Positions 51,826 to 59,334 of a DNA stretch of 64,000 nt are shown here, in pieces. The DNA is from an uncultured Corynebacterium sp. Its GTDB lineage: Bacteria; Actinomycetota; Actinomycetes; Mycobacteriales; Mycobacteriaceae. The stretch is from NCBI GenBank assembly GCA_943913645.1, contig CALTYZ010000001.1, forward strand, positions 1-64,000. Direction: 5' to 3'. The position numbers were made by a program, and so were the translations under genes. The stretch's first letter is position 1; each line of letters starts with the position of its first letter. The notes under the pieces were generated by a model, which worked only from the letters and a program-made list of their open reading frames with translations, was not told the DNA's origin and made no database searches.

Positions 51826-53091
51826 ATGAATATGCAAGCTACTCGCAGGACCGGCGCCGCATTGTGCGCCCTCGCTCTTACCTCTGCCACCCTTGTGGCC
51901 TGCTCCAACAGTGCCGACACTGGAGACACAGCAACCGATGCCACCACGGGCAGCAGCTCGTCTGCGCAAGACCGTGGTCCCATCACCTTCGCGATGGGGC
52001 GCAATGACACCGATAAGATCATTCCGATCATTGAGAAGTGGAATGCTGAGCACCCGGACGAGGAAGTGACGCTGAGCGAACTCGCCGGTGAGGCTGATGA
52101 TCAGCGAGATACACTCGTGCAGTCCTTGCAAGCAGGCAATGCGGACTACGACGTGATGGCGCTCGACGTTGTCTGGACCGCTGATTTCGCCGCCAACCAG
52201 TGGCTGGAGCCGCTCACAGGTGACTACGCGGTAGACACCTCTGGCCTGTTGCCAGCCACCGTGGATTCAGCCACCTACAACGACACGCTGTACGCGCTGC
52301 CGCAGAACACCAACGGCCAGTTGCTGTTCCGCAACACTGACATCATCGCCGAGGCGCCGGATACCTTCGCCGACATCACCTCGGCGTGCGAGGCAATTGA
52401 GAAGGACTGCCTGATCACTCAGCTCAAACAGTATGAAGGCCTGACCGTGAACACTCTTGGATTCATCCACGGATGGGGCGGTGAGGTCATTGACAGCGCT
52501 GGTCAACCAACCGTCGACACGCCGGAGGCGAAAGCTGGACTGCAGGCACTTGTTGATGCATACACCGACGGCACCATCGCCGCAGCTTCCACCGCCGCGA
52601 CCGAGGAAGAAACCAACCTCGCGTTCACCGAAGGCGATACCGCATTCGCCATCAACTGGCCATACATGTACGCGAACGCTGAGGAGGCAGGCATCACTTT
52701 CGAGGTGCAGCCACTGGTGGGTGAAAATGGTGTCGGTGTTTCCACCCTTGGTGGCTACAACAACGGCATCAACGTGAATTCGCAGCACAAGGCCACCGCC
52801 CGCGACTTCATCGAGTTCATCATCAGCGAAGACAACCAGCTTGCCTTTGCTCAAGCGTCGTTCCCGCCAGTGTTGGCATCGATTTATGACGATGCTGATC
52901 TCGTCGCAGAGCACCCCTACCTGCCAGCGCTCAAGGAGTCGCTCGAAAACGCGAAGCCCCGTCCGGTCTCACCGTTCTACCCGGCGATCTCGAAGGCGAT
53001 CCAGGACAACGCCTACGCAGCACTGACCGCAGGCAAGAGCGTGGATGACGCGGTCGCTGACATGGCTGCAGCCATCACCCAGGCACAGTAA
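51826..53091 (+). CDS. tusE: ABC sugar-binding lipoprotein (trehalose uptake TusE/LpqY type)
   Basis: A 421-residue family-1 extracellular solute-binding lipoprotein. The signal peptide ends in lipobox TLVAC (Cys about residue 24), followed by a Ser/Thr/Asp linker. Binding-protein motifs such as YDVMALDVVWTADFA, LYALPQNTNGQLLF and GDTAFAINWPYMYANAEEAG follow. Position next to the LCP gene matches C. glutamicum TusE of the trehalose importer. GAAAGG lies 7 nt upstream of the ATG. A hairpin downstream separates it from the permeases, probably making it more abundant than they are. Confidence 0.9.
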   Translation: MNMQATRRTGAALCALALTSATLVACSNSADTGDTATDATTGSSSSAQDRGPITFAMGRNDTDKIIPIIEKWNAEHPDEEVTLSELAGEADDQRDTLVQSLQAGNADYDVMALDVVWTADFAANQWLEPLTGDYAVDTSGLLPATVDSATYNDTLYALPQNTNGQLLFRNTDIIAEAPDTFADITSACEAIEKDCLITQLKQYEGLTVNTLGFIHGWGGEVIDSAGQPTVDTPEAKAGLQALVDAYTDGTIAAASTAATEEETNLAFTEGDTAFAINWPYMYANAEEAGITFEVQPLVGENGVGVSTLGGYNNGINVNSQHKATARDFIEFIISEDNQLAFAQASFPPVLASIYDDADLVAEHPYLPALKESLENAKPRPVSPFYPAISKAIQDNAYAALTAGKSVDDAVADMAAAITQAQ

Positions 53092-53124
53092 CTGGTAGGC
53101 GACCACACCCCAAAGTCAACGCTG

Positions 53125-53170
53125 CAACGCCTGCACCGAATACAATCCGGTGCAGGCGTTGCCCCTTTTT
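53125..53170 (+). terminator. hairpin attenuator between tusE and tusF
   Basis: A perfect 14-bp stem (53125-53138 with 53148-53161) with a 9-nt loop is followed by CCCCTTTTT. Located within the operon, it should reduce transcription into the permease genes and protect the tusE mRNA end. Confidence 0.8.
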
Positions 53171-53208
53171 CCCAAGCCCGTCCCATACGCTCAACGAATG
53201 AGGCGTCG

Positions 53209-54210
53209 ATGAGTACTTCTCCCCCGGTCCGCAGCCAGCGGCGGAAACCCACCAGCGACACGGCAAAAGCGTTCGGTCTTGTCACCCCTGCACTGATCGT
53301 GTTGGCCATTGTCATCGGCTACCCGATTGTGCGTGCTGTGTGGCTGTCGTTTCAGACGAACCGCCGTCTCGACCCTGCCACCGGGGTCTTCACGGAAGGT
53401 GGTTTCGCAGGCGTAGAGAATTATCTGTACTGGCTTACCAACCGGTGCATGAGCCCGTCTGGGGTAGTGGGTGCCTGCCCACCTGGTGTGTTGGCAACTG
53501 ACTTTTGGCCGGCGGTGCGCATCACTCTCTTGTTCACTGTGGTCACGGTGCTGCTGGAGATTGTGCTGGGCATGGCAATGGCCCTGATTATGAATCACCC
53601 CTCGCGTGTTCGCTCACTGATCCGCGCGGCAGTGCTGATCCCCTGGGCCATCCCCACCGCGGTGACTGCCAAGCTGTGGCAGTTCATGTTTGCCCCGGCC
53701 GGGGTCGTCAACTCGCTACTCGGCGCCGACATTGCCTGGACCACCGACCCGTGGGCTGCACGATGTGCTGTCATCATTGCCGATGTGTGGAAAACGACAC
53801 CGTTCATGGCGCTCTTAATCCTCGCCGGGCTGCAGATGATTCCGAAAGATGTCTACGAGGCGGCTCGCGTCGACGGTGCCTCAGCCTGGCAAACATTCAC
53901 GCGGATTACTCTGCCCCTTGTGCGCCCAGCGCTGATGGTCGCAATTCTTTTCCGCACCCTCGACGCACTACGCATGTATGACCTGCCAGTGATTATGATC
54001 TCCGGCTCCTCAAACTCCCCCACTGCGACGATCTCGCAGCTCGTGGTTGAGGATATGCGGCAAGGAAACTTCAACTCTGCCTCTGCGTTGTCGACGCTTA
54101 TTTTCCTGCTGATTTTCGCCGTGGCATTCATCATGATCCGATTTTTGGGAGCTGATGTAGGTGGTAGGCAGCGTCGACAAGCAACTGCGAAAGCGGAGGT
54201 CGCACAATGA
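53209..54210 (+). CDS. tusF: ABC transporter permease TusF (SugA-like)
   Basis: A 333-residue MalF-type permease with about six membrane helices. The EAA loop YEAARVDGASAWQTFTRI is near residue 225 and contacts the missing ATPase. A hydrophobic N-terminal helix (VTPALIVLAIVIGYPIVRAV) precedes a periplasmic loop with two Cys. The ATG at 53209 has GAGG 6 nt upstream. Its stop overlaps tusG by 4 nt (ATGA). Together the pair should form the translocation channel for trehalose. Confidence 0.92.
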   Translation: MSTSPPVRSQRRKPTSDTAKAFGLVTPALIVLAIVIGYPIVRAVWLSFQTNRRLDPATGVFTEGGFAGVENYLYWLTNRCMSPSGVVGACPPGVLATDFWPAVRITLLFTVVTVLLEIVLGMAMALIMNHPSRVRSLIRAAVLIPWAIPTAVTAKLWQFMFAPAGVVNSLLGADIAWTTDPWAARCAVIIADVWKTTPFMALLILAGLQMIPKDVYEAARVDGASAWQTFTRITLPLVRPALMVAILFRTLDALRMYDLPVIMISGSSNSPTATISQLVVEDMRQGNFNSASALSTLIFLLIFAVAFIMIRFLGADVGGRQRRQATAKAEVAQ

Positions 54211-55028
54211 AACGAGTCGGACACTACGTAGGCGTCATTTTCATCATGTTTTGGGGTCTTGCCCCGTTTTATTGGATGCTGGTCACCGCGCTGCGTGACA
54301 AGCGGCACACCTTCGATACCACCCCCTGGCCAACGCATGTCACCTTGGCAAACTTCAACGATGCACTGGCAACGGACAAAGGGAATAATTTCCTCGGTGC
54401 GATTGGCAACTCGCTGGTCATTTCACTGACCACAACACTGCTTGCGGTGCTGGTTGGTGTTTTCACTGCCTATGCGCTTGCCCGGCTCGATTTCCCTGGC
54501 AAAGGCATCATCACCGGCATTATCTTGGCAGCGTCGATGTTTCCGGGCATCGCGCTGGTCACACCCTTGTTCCAGTTGTTCGGGGACCTTGGGTGGATTG
54601 GCACCTACCGGGCGATGATCATTCCGAACATTTCCTTCGCGTTGCCGCTGACGGTATACACGTTGGTTTCCTTCTTTCAGCAGTTGCCGTGGGAACTAGA
54701 AGAAGCAGCGCGTGTCGACGGCGCCACCAGGGGGCAAGCCTTCCGCCTCGTGCTCCTGCCATTGGCCGCACCCGCGATTTTCACAACCGCGATTATCGCC
54801 TTCATCACCACCTGGAACGAGTTCATGCTGGCGCGGCAACTTTCGACTACGGCCACCGAGCCGGTGACCGTTGCTATCGCGCGTTTTTCCGGCCCCTCCG
54901 CATTCGAGTACCCTTATGCTGCGATCATGGCGGCGGGCTCACTGGTGACGGTGCCGCTGATCATTATGGTGTTGGTTTTCCAGCGCCGGATTGTTTCGGG
55001 CCTGACCGCAGGCGGCGTGAAGGGGTAA
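54207..55028 (+). CDS. tusG: ABC transporter permease TusG (SugB-like)
   Basis: A 273-residue MalG-type permease. Six membrane helices are predicted and the EAA loop reads EEAARVDGATRGQAFRLVLLPL near residue 168. The overlap with tusF (ATGA) shows translational coupling. The ATPase gene that often ends such operons is not present; the next gene is convergent. A shared ATPase encoded elsewhere (MsiK-like) is assumed. Confidence 0.92.
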   Translation: MKRVGHYVGVIFIMFWGLAPFYWMLVTALRDKRHTFDTTPWPTHVTLANFNDALATDKGNNFLGAIGNSLVISLTTTLLAVLVGVFTAYALARLDFPGKGIITGIILAASMFPGIALVTPLFQLFGDLGWIGTYRAMIIPNISFALPLTVYTLVSFFQQLPWELEEAARVDGATRGQAFRLVLLPLAAPAIFTTAIIAFITTWNEFMLARQLSTTATEPVTVAIARFSGPSAFEYPYAAIMAAGSLVTVPLIIMVLVFQRRIVSGLTAGGVKG

Positions 55029-55041
55029 GAGGAATGCTCTA

Positions 55042-55080
55042 CGCCGGGGGTTGGCTCACCGGCTCACCGGCGCTTGTGTT
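55042..55080 (+). terminator. weak terminator candidate after tusG
   Basis: CGCCGG (55042-55047) and CCGGCG (55067-55072) can pair over a 19-nt loop and are followed by TGTGTTTT. The loop holds an 8-bp tandem repeat, GGCTCACC (55053-55060, 55061-55068). Confidence is low. Confidence 0.3.
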
Positions 55081-55560
55081 TTAGCGGCCGCGCACGCGGC
55101 GCATGAGCCGGCGAAAGAGCACGCGTGCCAGGGAGTGCGGGGTGGCGATTACTTCACGGCTATAGTTCTTCAGTTTGCTTTTGACCTCGCCGTGCGGCAT
55201 CGGAGCGGAGACAACCTCAACCGGAATACCGAGATGCCAGGCCCACACTCTCGTGCGCACAACGTGGAAGTTACTGGTCACTACGGTCAGACGCGCAGCG
55301 TGACTACACAGTGCCCAGGAGCGCTCAAGATTCTCGTTCGTTGAACGTGCATGCGGCTCAACCACGATGAGGTGTTCGGGAACACCGTGCTGGATAAGCC
55401 ACTGCGCCATGGCTGGTGCCTCACCAAACCCACTGACCACCATCGGTCGGGGTGCAGCGTGAAAGATCTTGAGTGCTGTGCGCAGCCGTTCAGCAAGCAT
55501 GCGCGATGGGTGCCCGTCAACCACGCGGGCACCCAGAACCACAATCGGGGTATTACTCAC
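55081..55560 (-). CDS. YdcF/SanA-like DUF218 protein
   Basis: A 159-residue DUF218 (YdcF-like) protein. The family core is visible: IVVLGARVVDG at the start, RMLAERLRTAL, VVSGFGEAPAMAQWLI, EPHARSTNENLERSW and VVTSNFHVVRTRVWAW. Its biochemical role is not firmly established; envelope or vancomycin-permeability functions are described for relatives. The GTG at 55560 overlaps the purE stop (GTGAGTAA) and is chosen over a 17-residue longer form. It follows purK-purE on the same strand. Confidence 0.87.
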   Translation of the reverse strand: MSNTPIVVLGARVVDGHPSRMLAERLRTALKIFHAAPRPMVVSGFGEAPAMAQWLIQHGVPEHLIVVEPHARSTNENLERSWALCSHAARLTVVTSNFHVVRTRVWAWHLGIPVEVVSAPMPHGEVKSKLKNYSREVIATPHSLARVLFRRLMRRVRGR

Positions 55561-56053
55561 CCATGAGGCGCTGGCGCAGCGCGTTATCCTTCTGTTCCAC
55601 CTCGGCGGCAAGTTCCGCCTGGTAGGTCGCCATCTTTTCCAGCTGTGCCGGATCGCCGGCCCCCAGGATGCGCACCGCTAGCAAACCTGCATTTTTCGCC
55701 CCACCAATTGAGACCGTGGCAACTGGCACCCCGCCCGGCATCTGCACGATCGACAGCAGTGAGTCCAGCCCATCTAAATCCGCCAGTGCGCGCGGGATAC
55801 CGATCACAGGAAGCGGCGTGGCCGCAGCGACCATGCCCGGCAGGTGTGCTGCCCCACCAGCGCATGCGATGATCACCTGCAGCCCGCGGGTGTGCGCCTG
55901 TTTGGCATAAGCAAGCATTTTTTCCGGCGTTCGGTGGGCGGAGACCACCCCAACCTCAAACGGGACCTGAAATTCGCTGAGCACCTCAGCTGCGGGGGCT
56001 ACGGTGTCCCAGTCTGAATCTGAGCCCATGATGAGCCCAACCAGCGGCTTCAT
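55553..56053 (-). CDS. purE: N5-carboxyaminoimidazole ribonucleotide mutase PurE
   Basis: A 166-residue class I PurE converting N5-CAIR to CAIR in purine synthesis. Motifs are GLIMGSDSDWDT, VVSAHRTPEKML and ACAGGAAHLPGM, then LDSLLSIVQMPGGVPVATVS. The ATG overlaps the purK stop (ATGA); an upstream in-frame GTG/ATG would give six extra residues. It partners PurK directly, as the two enzymes act in sequence. Confidence 0.96.
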   Translation of the reverse strand: MKPLVGLIMGSDSDWDTVAPAAEVLSEFQVPFEVGVVSAHRTPEKMLAYAKQAHTRGLQVIIACAGGAAHLPGMVAAATPLPVIGIPRALADLDGLDSLLSIVQMPGGVPVATVSIGGAKNAGLLAVRILGAGDPAQLEKMATYQAELAAEVEQKDNALRQRLMGE

Positions 56054-57216
56054 TCTTCGCCATCCTTCCATCGGGCGTTGACGATATAGTGCGCGGCGTC
56101 CTCAGCGACCGTCAGCACTTCTGCGAGTGTATTGCCACAGGCGTTGACATGCCCCATTTTGCGCCCGGGCCGATAGTCCTTGCCGTAGAGGTGCACTTTG
56201 ACCTGCGGGTAGCGCCGCATCACCTCCGCTACCCGCTGCGCCATCGGCAGCTGCGGGTCGGTTGCGCCGCCGAGGGTGTTGACCATGACTGTCACTGGTG
56301 CGGTGGGCTCTACTGCGCCAAGCGGCCAATCAAGCACCGCGCGAATATGTTGCTCAAATTGAGAGGTGCGGCACCCATCTTGCGTCCAGTGCCCAGTGTT
56401 GTGGGGGCGCATCGCCAATTCATTGACAAAGATCGCGTCACCTTCGCAAAACAGCTCGACTGCTAACACGCCGGTGACGTCGAGTTGCTGCGCAATGTTC
56501 ATCGCAAGCTCTTGGCATGCGCGCTCCAGTTGTGGATCAAGCTGGGGCGCTGGGGCAATGGCAACAGCACACACCCCATCGTGCTGGCGAGATTCAACTA
56601 CGGGCCAGGCACGGATCTCTCCCGAGCGGTTGCGCGCCACCAGTGCTGACAGTTCGCGATCAAATGGGATTTTTCGCTCGGCCATCAGTGTGCGCTCGGG
56701 GCTGAGCAGGGCACACATGTCACGTATCGACGCTGGAAACCACACCCCTTTTCCGTCATAGCCCCCCGTCGTAGCCTTGACGCACACCTGGCCATCCACG
56801 GCAGCGAAGAATTCGCGCGCGTCTTGCTCATCTGCGATGGGCGCGAACTGCGGGACGGGCATGCCTAGCTCCGCAAGACGGCGTCGCTGCGCGAGTTTAT
56901 CCTGCGCGTAGATCAAGGCCTCAGGGCGTGGCTCGATGACAACACCAGCGCTTATCAGGGTGTGCAGGTGTTCACTGGGCACATGTTCGTGATCGAAGGT
57001 CACTGCGCTAGCACCGCGCGCAACTGCTTGGAGGTCAGCTAGGCGCGTGTAGTCACCCAGATACACGTCACCGAACACCTGGGCTGCGGACGAGTCGGGG
57101 CGTGCAGCTAACACCCGGGGTGCAAGACCGAGCTCGATTGCTGCGGTATGCATCATGCGGGCCAGCTGGCCGTCGCCGACGACGCTGAACGTGGGCATGG
57201 TGAGTGCAGTATTCAC
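56050..57216 (-). CDS. purK: N5-carboxyaminoimidazole ribonucleotide synthase PurK
   Basis: A 388-residue ATP-grasp enzyme that uses ATP and bicarbonate to form N5-CAIR. The start region MPTFSVVGDGQLARMM holds the nucleotide fold; VCVKATTGGYDGKGVWF is an ATP-binding loop, and ELFCEGDAIFVNELAMRPHNTGHWT carries metal ligands. The GTG at 57216 is favoured because a -10 (TACACT) sits 8 nt upstream; ATG 57198 is an internal alternative. It lies directly after the PH-domain gene and before purE. Confidence 0.95.
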   Translation of the reverse strand: MNTALTMPTFSVVGDGQLARMMHTAAIELGLAPRVLAARPDSSAAQVFGDVYLGDYTRLADLQAVARGASAVTFDHEHVPSEHLHTLISAGVVIEPRPEALIYAQDKLAQRRRLAELGMPVPQFAPIADEQDAREFFAAVDGQVCVKATTGGYDGKGVWFPASIRDMCALLSPERTLMAERKIPFDRELSALVARNRSGEIRAWPVVESRQHDGVCAVAIAPAPQLDPQLERACQELAMNIAQQLDVTGVLAVELFCEGDAIFVNELAMRPHNTGHWTQDGCRTSQFEQHIRAVLDWPLGAVEPTAPVTVMVNTLGGATDPQLPMAQRVAEVMRRYPQVKVHLYGKDYRPGRKMGHVNACGNTLAEVLTVAEDAAHYIVNARWKDGEE

Positions 57217-57224
57217 GCTGGATC

Positions 57225-57230
57225 AGTGTA
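57225..57230 (-). promoter_or_regulatory. -10 box for leaderless purK
   Basis: On the minus strand TACACT lies 8 nt before GTG 57216. It would give purK-purE its own promoter within the cluster. Confidence 0.45.
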
Positions 57231-57237
57231 GTGACCG

Positions 57238-57702
57238 CTAGCGGCGCACGATGTCACCGACGTTGGCGTTGAGCACCTTCTCCACCTTGCGTGTTTTTCC
57301 CACTTGCTCAAAGTAGAGAGGACGGCCGAACCCATAGACACCGAGCGTGATGCCACCTTTGCTGCGACGTGCCGTGTGGATCTGGTGCAATGGCACAGAA
57401 TCGATTGCGCCACGGCGGCCTCGTGCCAGTACACGACGATCAGTGACCACAAATCTGCGACGTCGCGCGCGGATGACCGGCCACACGAAACGCCACAACG
57501 CAAGCACACCCCAAAAGAGGACGATCGCGTTGCGCAGTGTGGGATCTGCCTGGTGGGTATCCATCCACCCAATGGCGATCCAGGAGATGCCTGTGATGAC
57601 AATGAGCTCAAGCAGGGGAAACATGAGTGTGGAAAGCGGCGCAGTGACGTCGGCGAGCACAACCTCGTCCTCGCCGATCCGAAACTCAACCTGCTTAGCC
57701 AC
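57238..57702 (-). CDS. PH-domain (bPH2) membrane protein
   Basis: A 154-residue protein with two hydrophobic segments (about residues 25-45 and 53-75) and a bacterial PH-like domain: RRRRFVVTDRRVLARGRRGA, then DSVPLHQIHTARRSKG and TLGVYGFGRPLYFEQV. It is the counterpart of Rv3278c; the role is unknown. The GTG start is preceded by TAGAAT at 8 nt, and no ribosome-binding site is seen. It sits between birA and purK on the same strand. Confidence 0.88.
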   Translation of the reverse strand: MAKQVEFRIGEDEVVLADVTAPLSTLMFPLLELIVITGISWIAIGWMDTHQADPTLRNAIVLFWGVLALWRFVWPVIRARRRRFVVTDRRVLARGRRGAIDSVPLHQIHTARRSKGGITLGVYGFGRPLYFEQVGKTRKVEKVLNANVGDIVRR

Positions 57703-57710
57703 GAAGTTCG

Positions 57711-57716
57711 ATTCTA
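57711..57716 (-). promoter_or_regulatory. -10 box of PH-domain gene overlapping birA stop
   Basis: TAGAAT, close to TATAAT, lies 8 nt before GTG 57702. Its first three bases are the TAG stop codon of birA. Confidence 0.5.
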
Positions 57717-58445
57717 ACTAGTAGGACGTAAGTGGTGCACGTCCCCAACGGCGTAGGCGGTGCCGTCGATGATCACCTCGCCTGCCTCATTGACACCTGC
57801 AACGACCCCATGCACGTCACGGTCGTGCAGCTCAAGGCGCACGTGTTGGCCGATGGTAGTGCACACTGCGCGGTAGTCTTCCAACAACTGCGGATCTGCT
57901 TGCTTCCACTGGGCAAAACGCTGGCCCATCGCGGTGAGGATGTCGATGGTGAAGTCATCGAAATCTATCTCTATTCCTTCGAGGTTCAGTGCGGTGGAGG
58001 TGGGGGTGGGAAGTTCGTCTGGACGTAGGGCAACGTTGATGCCGATCCCGACAACGATCTTGGGCAGGTCCAAAGCGGAAAGAATGCCGGCGATCTTTTT
58101 CCCGCGGATTTGCACATCATTAGGCCATTTCAGTCGCGCTTCAGGCACAACATCGGTGACAGCCAGACCAGGGGCGATGGAGAGGAGACCAAAGTTGAAA
58201 AGCTTGTCGGTGCCGCTGCGGTTATCGATGACCATGCTCATGGCCAGCTGCGCGCCTTTTGGTGATACCCAGTGGCGGCCAAGGCGTCCTTTGGCGTCGA
58301 CTTGTTCATCGGCGATGAGCACCGTGCCAGGTGCACCGTCTTTGAGCATGTCCGCGTTGGTTGACCCAGTTGATGCAACCCATCGCACATCTGGCCAATA
58401 TTCAGCAACGGCGTCTTGGATTCGTTGGATATTGCTCACGCTCAT
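57714..58445 (-). CDS. birA: biotin-[acetyl-CoA-carboxylase] ligase BirA
   Basis: A 243-residue monofunctional biotin ligase without a DNA-binding domain. The active-site loop AKGRLGRHWVSPKG corresponds to GRGRxGR. LKWPNDVQIRGKKIAGILSA and VVGIGINVAL carry the biotin- and ATP-binding residues. A C-terminal SH3-like domain ends at DVHHLRP. It should biotinylate the AccBC subunit that pairs with the AccD encoded about 1.6 kb away. The start ATG 58445 has a TAGGCT -10 at 7 nt. Confidence 0.94.
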   Translation of the reverse strand: MSVSNIQRIQDAVAEYWPDVRWVASTGSTNADMLKDGAPGTVLIADEQVDAKGRLGRHWVSPKGAQLAMSMVIDNRSGTDKLFNFGLLSIAPGLAVTDVVPEARLKWPNDVQIRGKKIAGILSALDLPKIVVGIGINVALRPDELPTPTSTALNLEGIEIDFDDFTIDILTAMGQRFAQWKQADPQLLEDYRAVCTTIGQHVRLELHDRDVHGVVAGVNEAGEVIIDGTAYAVGDVHHLRPTS

Positions 58446-58452
58446 GTCACTG

Positions 58453-58458
58453 AGCCTA
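58453..58458 (-). promoter_or_regulatory. -10 box for birA
   Basis: On the minus strand TAGGCT lies 7 nt before the ATG at 58445, implying a leaderless transcript. Confidence 0.45.
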
Positions 58459-58473
58459 GTTCCTCAGCCTGCT

Positions 58474-58500
58474 TGAGCCCTAGGGTGAAGTAAGGGCTCA
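58474..58500. promoter_or_regulatory. inverted repeat over birA -35 region
   Basis: TGAGCCCT/AGGGCTCA (8 bp, 11-nt centre) covers the expected -35 of the birA promoter, so it is a possible operator. The left arm shares the GCTTGAGCC motif with the nearby hairpin. Confidence 0.4.
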
Positions 58501-58512
58501 GCGGGTGAGGAT

Positions 58513-58582
58513 GAGGAGCGCATGGCTCAAGCTGCTCGAGTTATTTTCCCCACACTCGGTACCAGCTTGAGCCAGGCTCCTC
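58513..58582. repeat. 70-nt imperfect inverted repeat between birA and acpS
   Basis: Outer arms GAGGAGC/GCTCCTC (58513-58519, 58576-58582), inner arms TGGCTCAAGCTG/CAGCTTGAGCCA (58523-58534, 58563-58574) and a central CGAGT/ACTCG pair form an extended hairpin of about 24 bp. No T run follows on either strand, so it does not look like a simple terminator. Confidence 0.8.
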
Positions 58583-58785
58583 CCCCCGAGATCCGGTAGA
58601 TACGAGTAGTTTAACAACTGTCGGGGCTGGCAGGTGTTCACAACTTAACCTCTGATACACCTCCCAGGATCAGCACCGGAGATTTTCAAGTGATAGCATT
58701 TGCCACACAGATCCCACACACCTGGAAATAAGTCCAGCACAGGCCCTGCGGACAGGCTAGGCATGACCGTTTTGTCTCCACACAC

Positions 58786-59202
58786 CTAGCAAGGCGTATG
58801 CACAGCACAGACCGCTACCGCATAGTCCCCATCGTGACTGATGGAAAGAAAAGCGGCAGGTGGAGCAATCCGACCGATTGAGCCGCGCAGCACGATGGCG
58901 ACACGCCCAAAGGCGTCTGCGACAACTTCGATCTCAGCGAAGTTCACTTCGTCAATATGCATGACCGGTGGCTGCCCGTAGCGAGAATTCGACCACGCCT
59001 TGAGGTAGGCCTCTTTCGCTGCCCAGCGCGCCGCCAACGAGGCAGCTGGGTTTGCTTTTGCGGCGCATAATCGGCGCTCACGGTCGGTGAAGACGTGAGC
59101 AAATCGCGAACCCGGAGAATCGAGTTGCTCCCCGAACGTTGGTATATGAACGATGTCAATACCCATACTTCCCATGCTGCCCATACTGCCCATGCCGTCC
59201 AT
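58786..59202 (-). CDS. acpS: holo-[acyl-carrier-protein] synthase
   Basis: A 138-residue AcpS-type phosphopantetheinyl transferase. The family opening MGIDIVHIPTF begins at ATG 59166. FTDRERRLC, then ARWAAKEAYLKAW, carry the metal and CoA ligands, and LSISHDGDYAVA is the C-terminal signature. Upstream are four further in-frame ATGs every 9 bp. The ATG at 59202 has GAAAGGGG 8 nt upstream and is chosen, adding 12 residues of Met-Gly-Ser repeat. AcpS should activate the ACP domain of the FAS encoded in the same cluster. Confidence 0.92.
   Translation of the reverse strand: MDGMGSMGSMGSMGIDIVHIPTFGEQLDSPGSRFAHVFTDRERRLCAAKANPAASLAARWAAKEAYLKAWSNSRYGQPPVMHIDEVNFAEIEVVADAFGRVAIVLRGSIGRIAPPAAFLSISHDGDYAVAVCAVHTPC
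59158..59202. repeat. 9-bp tandem repeats giving five in-frame ATGs at acpS start
   Basis: On the minus strand ATGGG[CA]AG[TC] repeats three times (59167-59193), flanked by ATGGACGGC and ATGGGTATT. In-frame ATGs fall at 59202, 59193, 59184, 59175 and 59166. Copy-number change would alter the N-terminus without shifting frame. Confidence 0.95.
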
Positions 59203-59277
59203 GACCACAACCCCTTTCAGTGAGCGAAATCACATATGCGCATTTTGGCATTACAATGCCGGTACTTACTCCTGCGT

Positions 59278-59287
59278 AACCTAGGTT
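59278..59287. promoter_or_regulatory. palindrome in the acpS-accD gap, candidate operator
   Basis: AACCTAGGTT is a perfect 10-bp palindrome, extended as GT-palindrome-CAC, about 60 bp upstream of accD and 75 bp upstream of acpS. It could bind a dimeric regulator of lipid genes such as FasR, but I cannot match it to a known site. Confidence 0.35.
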
Positions 59288-59334
59288 CACATGAGTTGAG
59301 AAAGTGTGATGTCATATTTTTGTGGGGGAAAGCT

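Larger units (their letters stand above)
58446..58785. other. birA-acpS intergenic region with inverted repeats
   Basis: A 340-bp gap with no credible ORF. It carries the birA promoter, an 8-bp inverted repeat over its -35 position and a long imperfect hairpin at 58513-58582. Both are listed separately. The remaining 200 bp toward acpS shows no obvious terminator, although acpS must end here. Confidence 0.7.

Noticed and set aside
53198..53212. A tiny ORF, ATG AGG CGT CGA TGA, overlapping the tusF start
   Set aside because: The GAGG in it is best read as the ribosome-binding site of tusF; a four-residue product has no support.
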